Of a stretch of DNA of 64,000 nucleotides, positions 63,857 through 64,000 are shown one piece after another. Both the position numbers and the translations under genes were made by a program. The notes beneath the pieces are model-generated. The model did not search any database. It saw nothing but the letters and a program-made list of their open reading frames with translations, and was not told the origin of the DNA. Source of the stretch: Capillimicrobium parvum (GTDB lineage Bacteria; Actinomycetota; Thermoleophilia; Solirubrobacterales; Solirubrobacteraceae); the NCBI RefSeq assembly GCF_021172045.1, contig NZ_CP087164.1, forward strand, positions 62,001 through 126,000. Reading direction: 5' to 3'. The stretch's first letter is position 1, and each line of letters opens with the position of its first letter.

Positions 63857-64000
63857 TCAGGCGAGCGCGATGCCGCGCGCGGCCAGGCGGTCGCCCGCGA
63901 CGGGGATCGGCACGGTGTCGAAGTCCAGCACCGCGCAGGGGTCGGCGGCAGGGGTGAGCTGCAGCTCGAACTCGCCGCCGTCGCCGAGCGCGGCCTCGAG
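63857..64000 (-). CDS. C-terminal end of an unidentified protein (cut by window edge)
   Basis: The last 47 codons of a minus-strand gene entering from the right edge: a segment ELQLTPAADPCAVLDFDTVPIPVAGD and a final LAARGIALA before TGA. Too little is visible for an assignment. The gap to the methyltransferase contains a palindrome (AGGACGC-C-GCGTCCT, 63835-63849). Confidence 0.45.
   Translation of the reverse strand, partial: LEAALGDGGEFELQLTPAADPCAVLDFDTVPIPVAGDRLAARGIALA

Noticed and set aside
1-64000. tRNA or rRNA genes
   Set aside because: I looked for typical T-loop and acceptor features in the intergenic regions and found none; most gaps are too short or taken by repeats and promoters.

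Overview
The window is high-GC DNA (by eye well above 70%) that looks like one continuous flagellar and chemotaxis locus from a monoderm, actinobacteria-like organism. I infer class Thermoleophilia (Solirubrobacterales-like) from the GC level, the frequent GTG starts, the absence of any P-ring or L-ring gene (flgA, flgH, flgI), the B. subtilis-like set (fliY, cheC, cheD, flbD, an FlhX/FliK-like pair) and the DipZ-type protein. The taxonomic placement is inference only.

Layout. 1-3.9 kb (minus strand): flgF, an inserted IS110-family element, then flgG, a FlgJ rod-binding domain protein and flgN, running off the left edge. 3.9-4.9 kb (plus): a FliK-like / FlhB-C-like pair. 4.9-5.8 kb (minus): the sigma-28 gene fliA. 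6-10.3 kb (plus): a TPR glycosyltransferase, flaG and fliD. 10.3-12.3 kb: a 79-bp tandem repeat and dipZ (minus). 12.5-26.5 kb (plus): fliS, a FliT-position protein, then the main basal-body operon flgBC-fliEFGHIJ-transglycosylase-fliK-flgD-TIGR02530-flgE-flbD-motAB-fliL-fliN. 26.6-32.4 kb: accessory genes (toxin-antitoxin remnant, queA, SDR, a TetR/kinase/response-regulator group, an MBL-fold protein). 32.4-40.4 kb (minus): cheW-cheB-cheR-cheA-cheC-cheD-fliM-fliY-cheY. 40.5-43.8 kb (plus): fliOPQR-flhB, then a candidate small RNA. 44-47.7 kb: DUF1326, a secreted beta-helix protein and TetR. 47.8-51.7 kb (plus): flhA, flhF and two small genes. 51.9-54.9 kb: glycosyltransferase, flagellin, CHAP hydrolase. 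55-64 kb: serine hydrolase, MMPL transporter, purM, uppP, DedA, DUF354, a GT4-type glycosyltransferase, a TylF-like methyltransferase and a partial gene.

How it works together. Thirteen intergenic sites share one strict promoter design: a CTCAAG-like -35 element, exactly 14 bases, then KCCGATSACC or a close variant. The TCAA-N15-GCCGAT core matches the sigma-28 consensus (TAAA-N15-GCCGATAA). These sites lie in front of flgF, flgG, the TPR glycosyltransferase, flaG-fliD, fliS, flgB, motA, cheW, fliO, flhA, the second glycosyltransferase, the CHAP hydrolase and the TylF-like methyltransferase. One FliA-type sigma factor, encoded here, therefore probably controls almost the whole locus, including early genes. 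At five of the promoters the start codon follows the -10 element by 5-6 bases, which predicts leaderless mRNAs. Glycosyltransferases and a methyltransferase under this promoter suggest modified flagellin.

The locus is also marked by a dispersed intergenic repeat family, two VapC-type toxin remnants and one apparently intact IS110 transposase. I recognised no tRNA, rRNA or CRISPR array, and no flgM, flhG or chemoreceptor gene inside the window.
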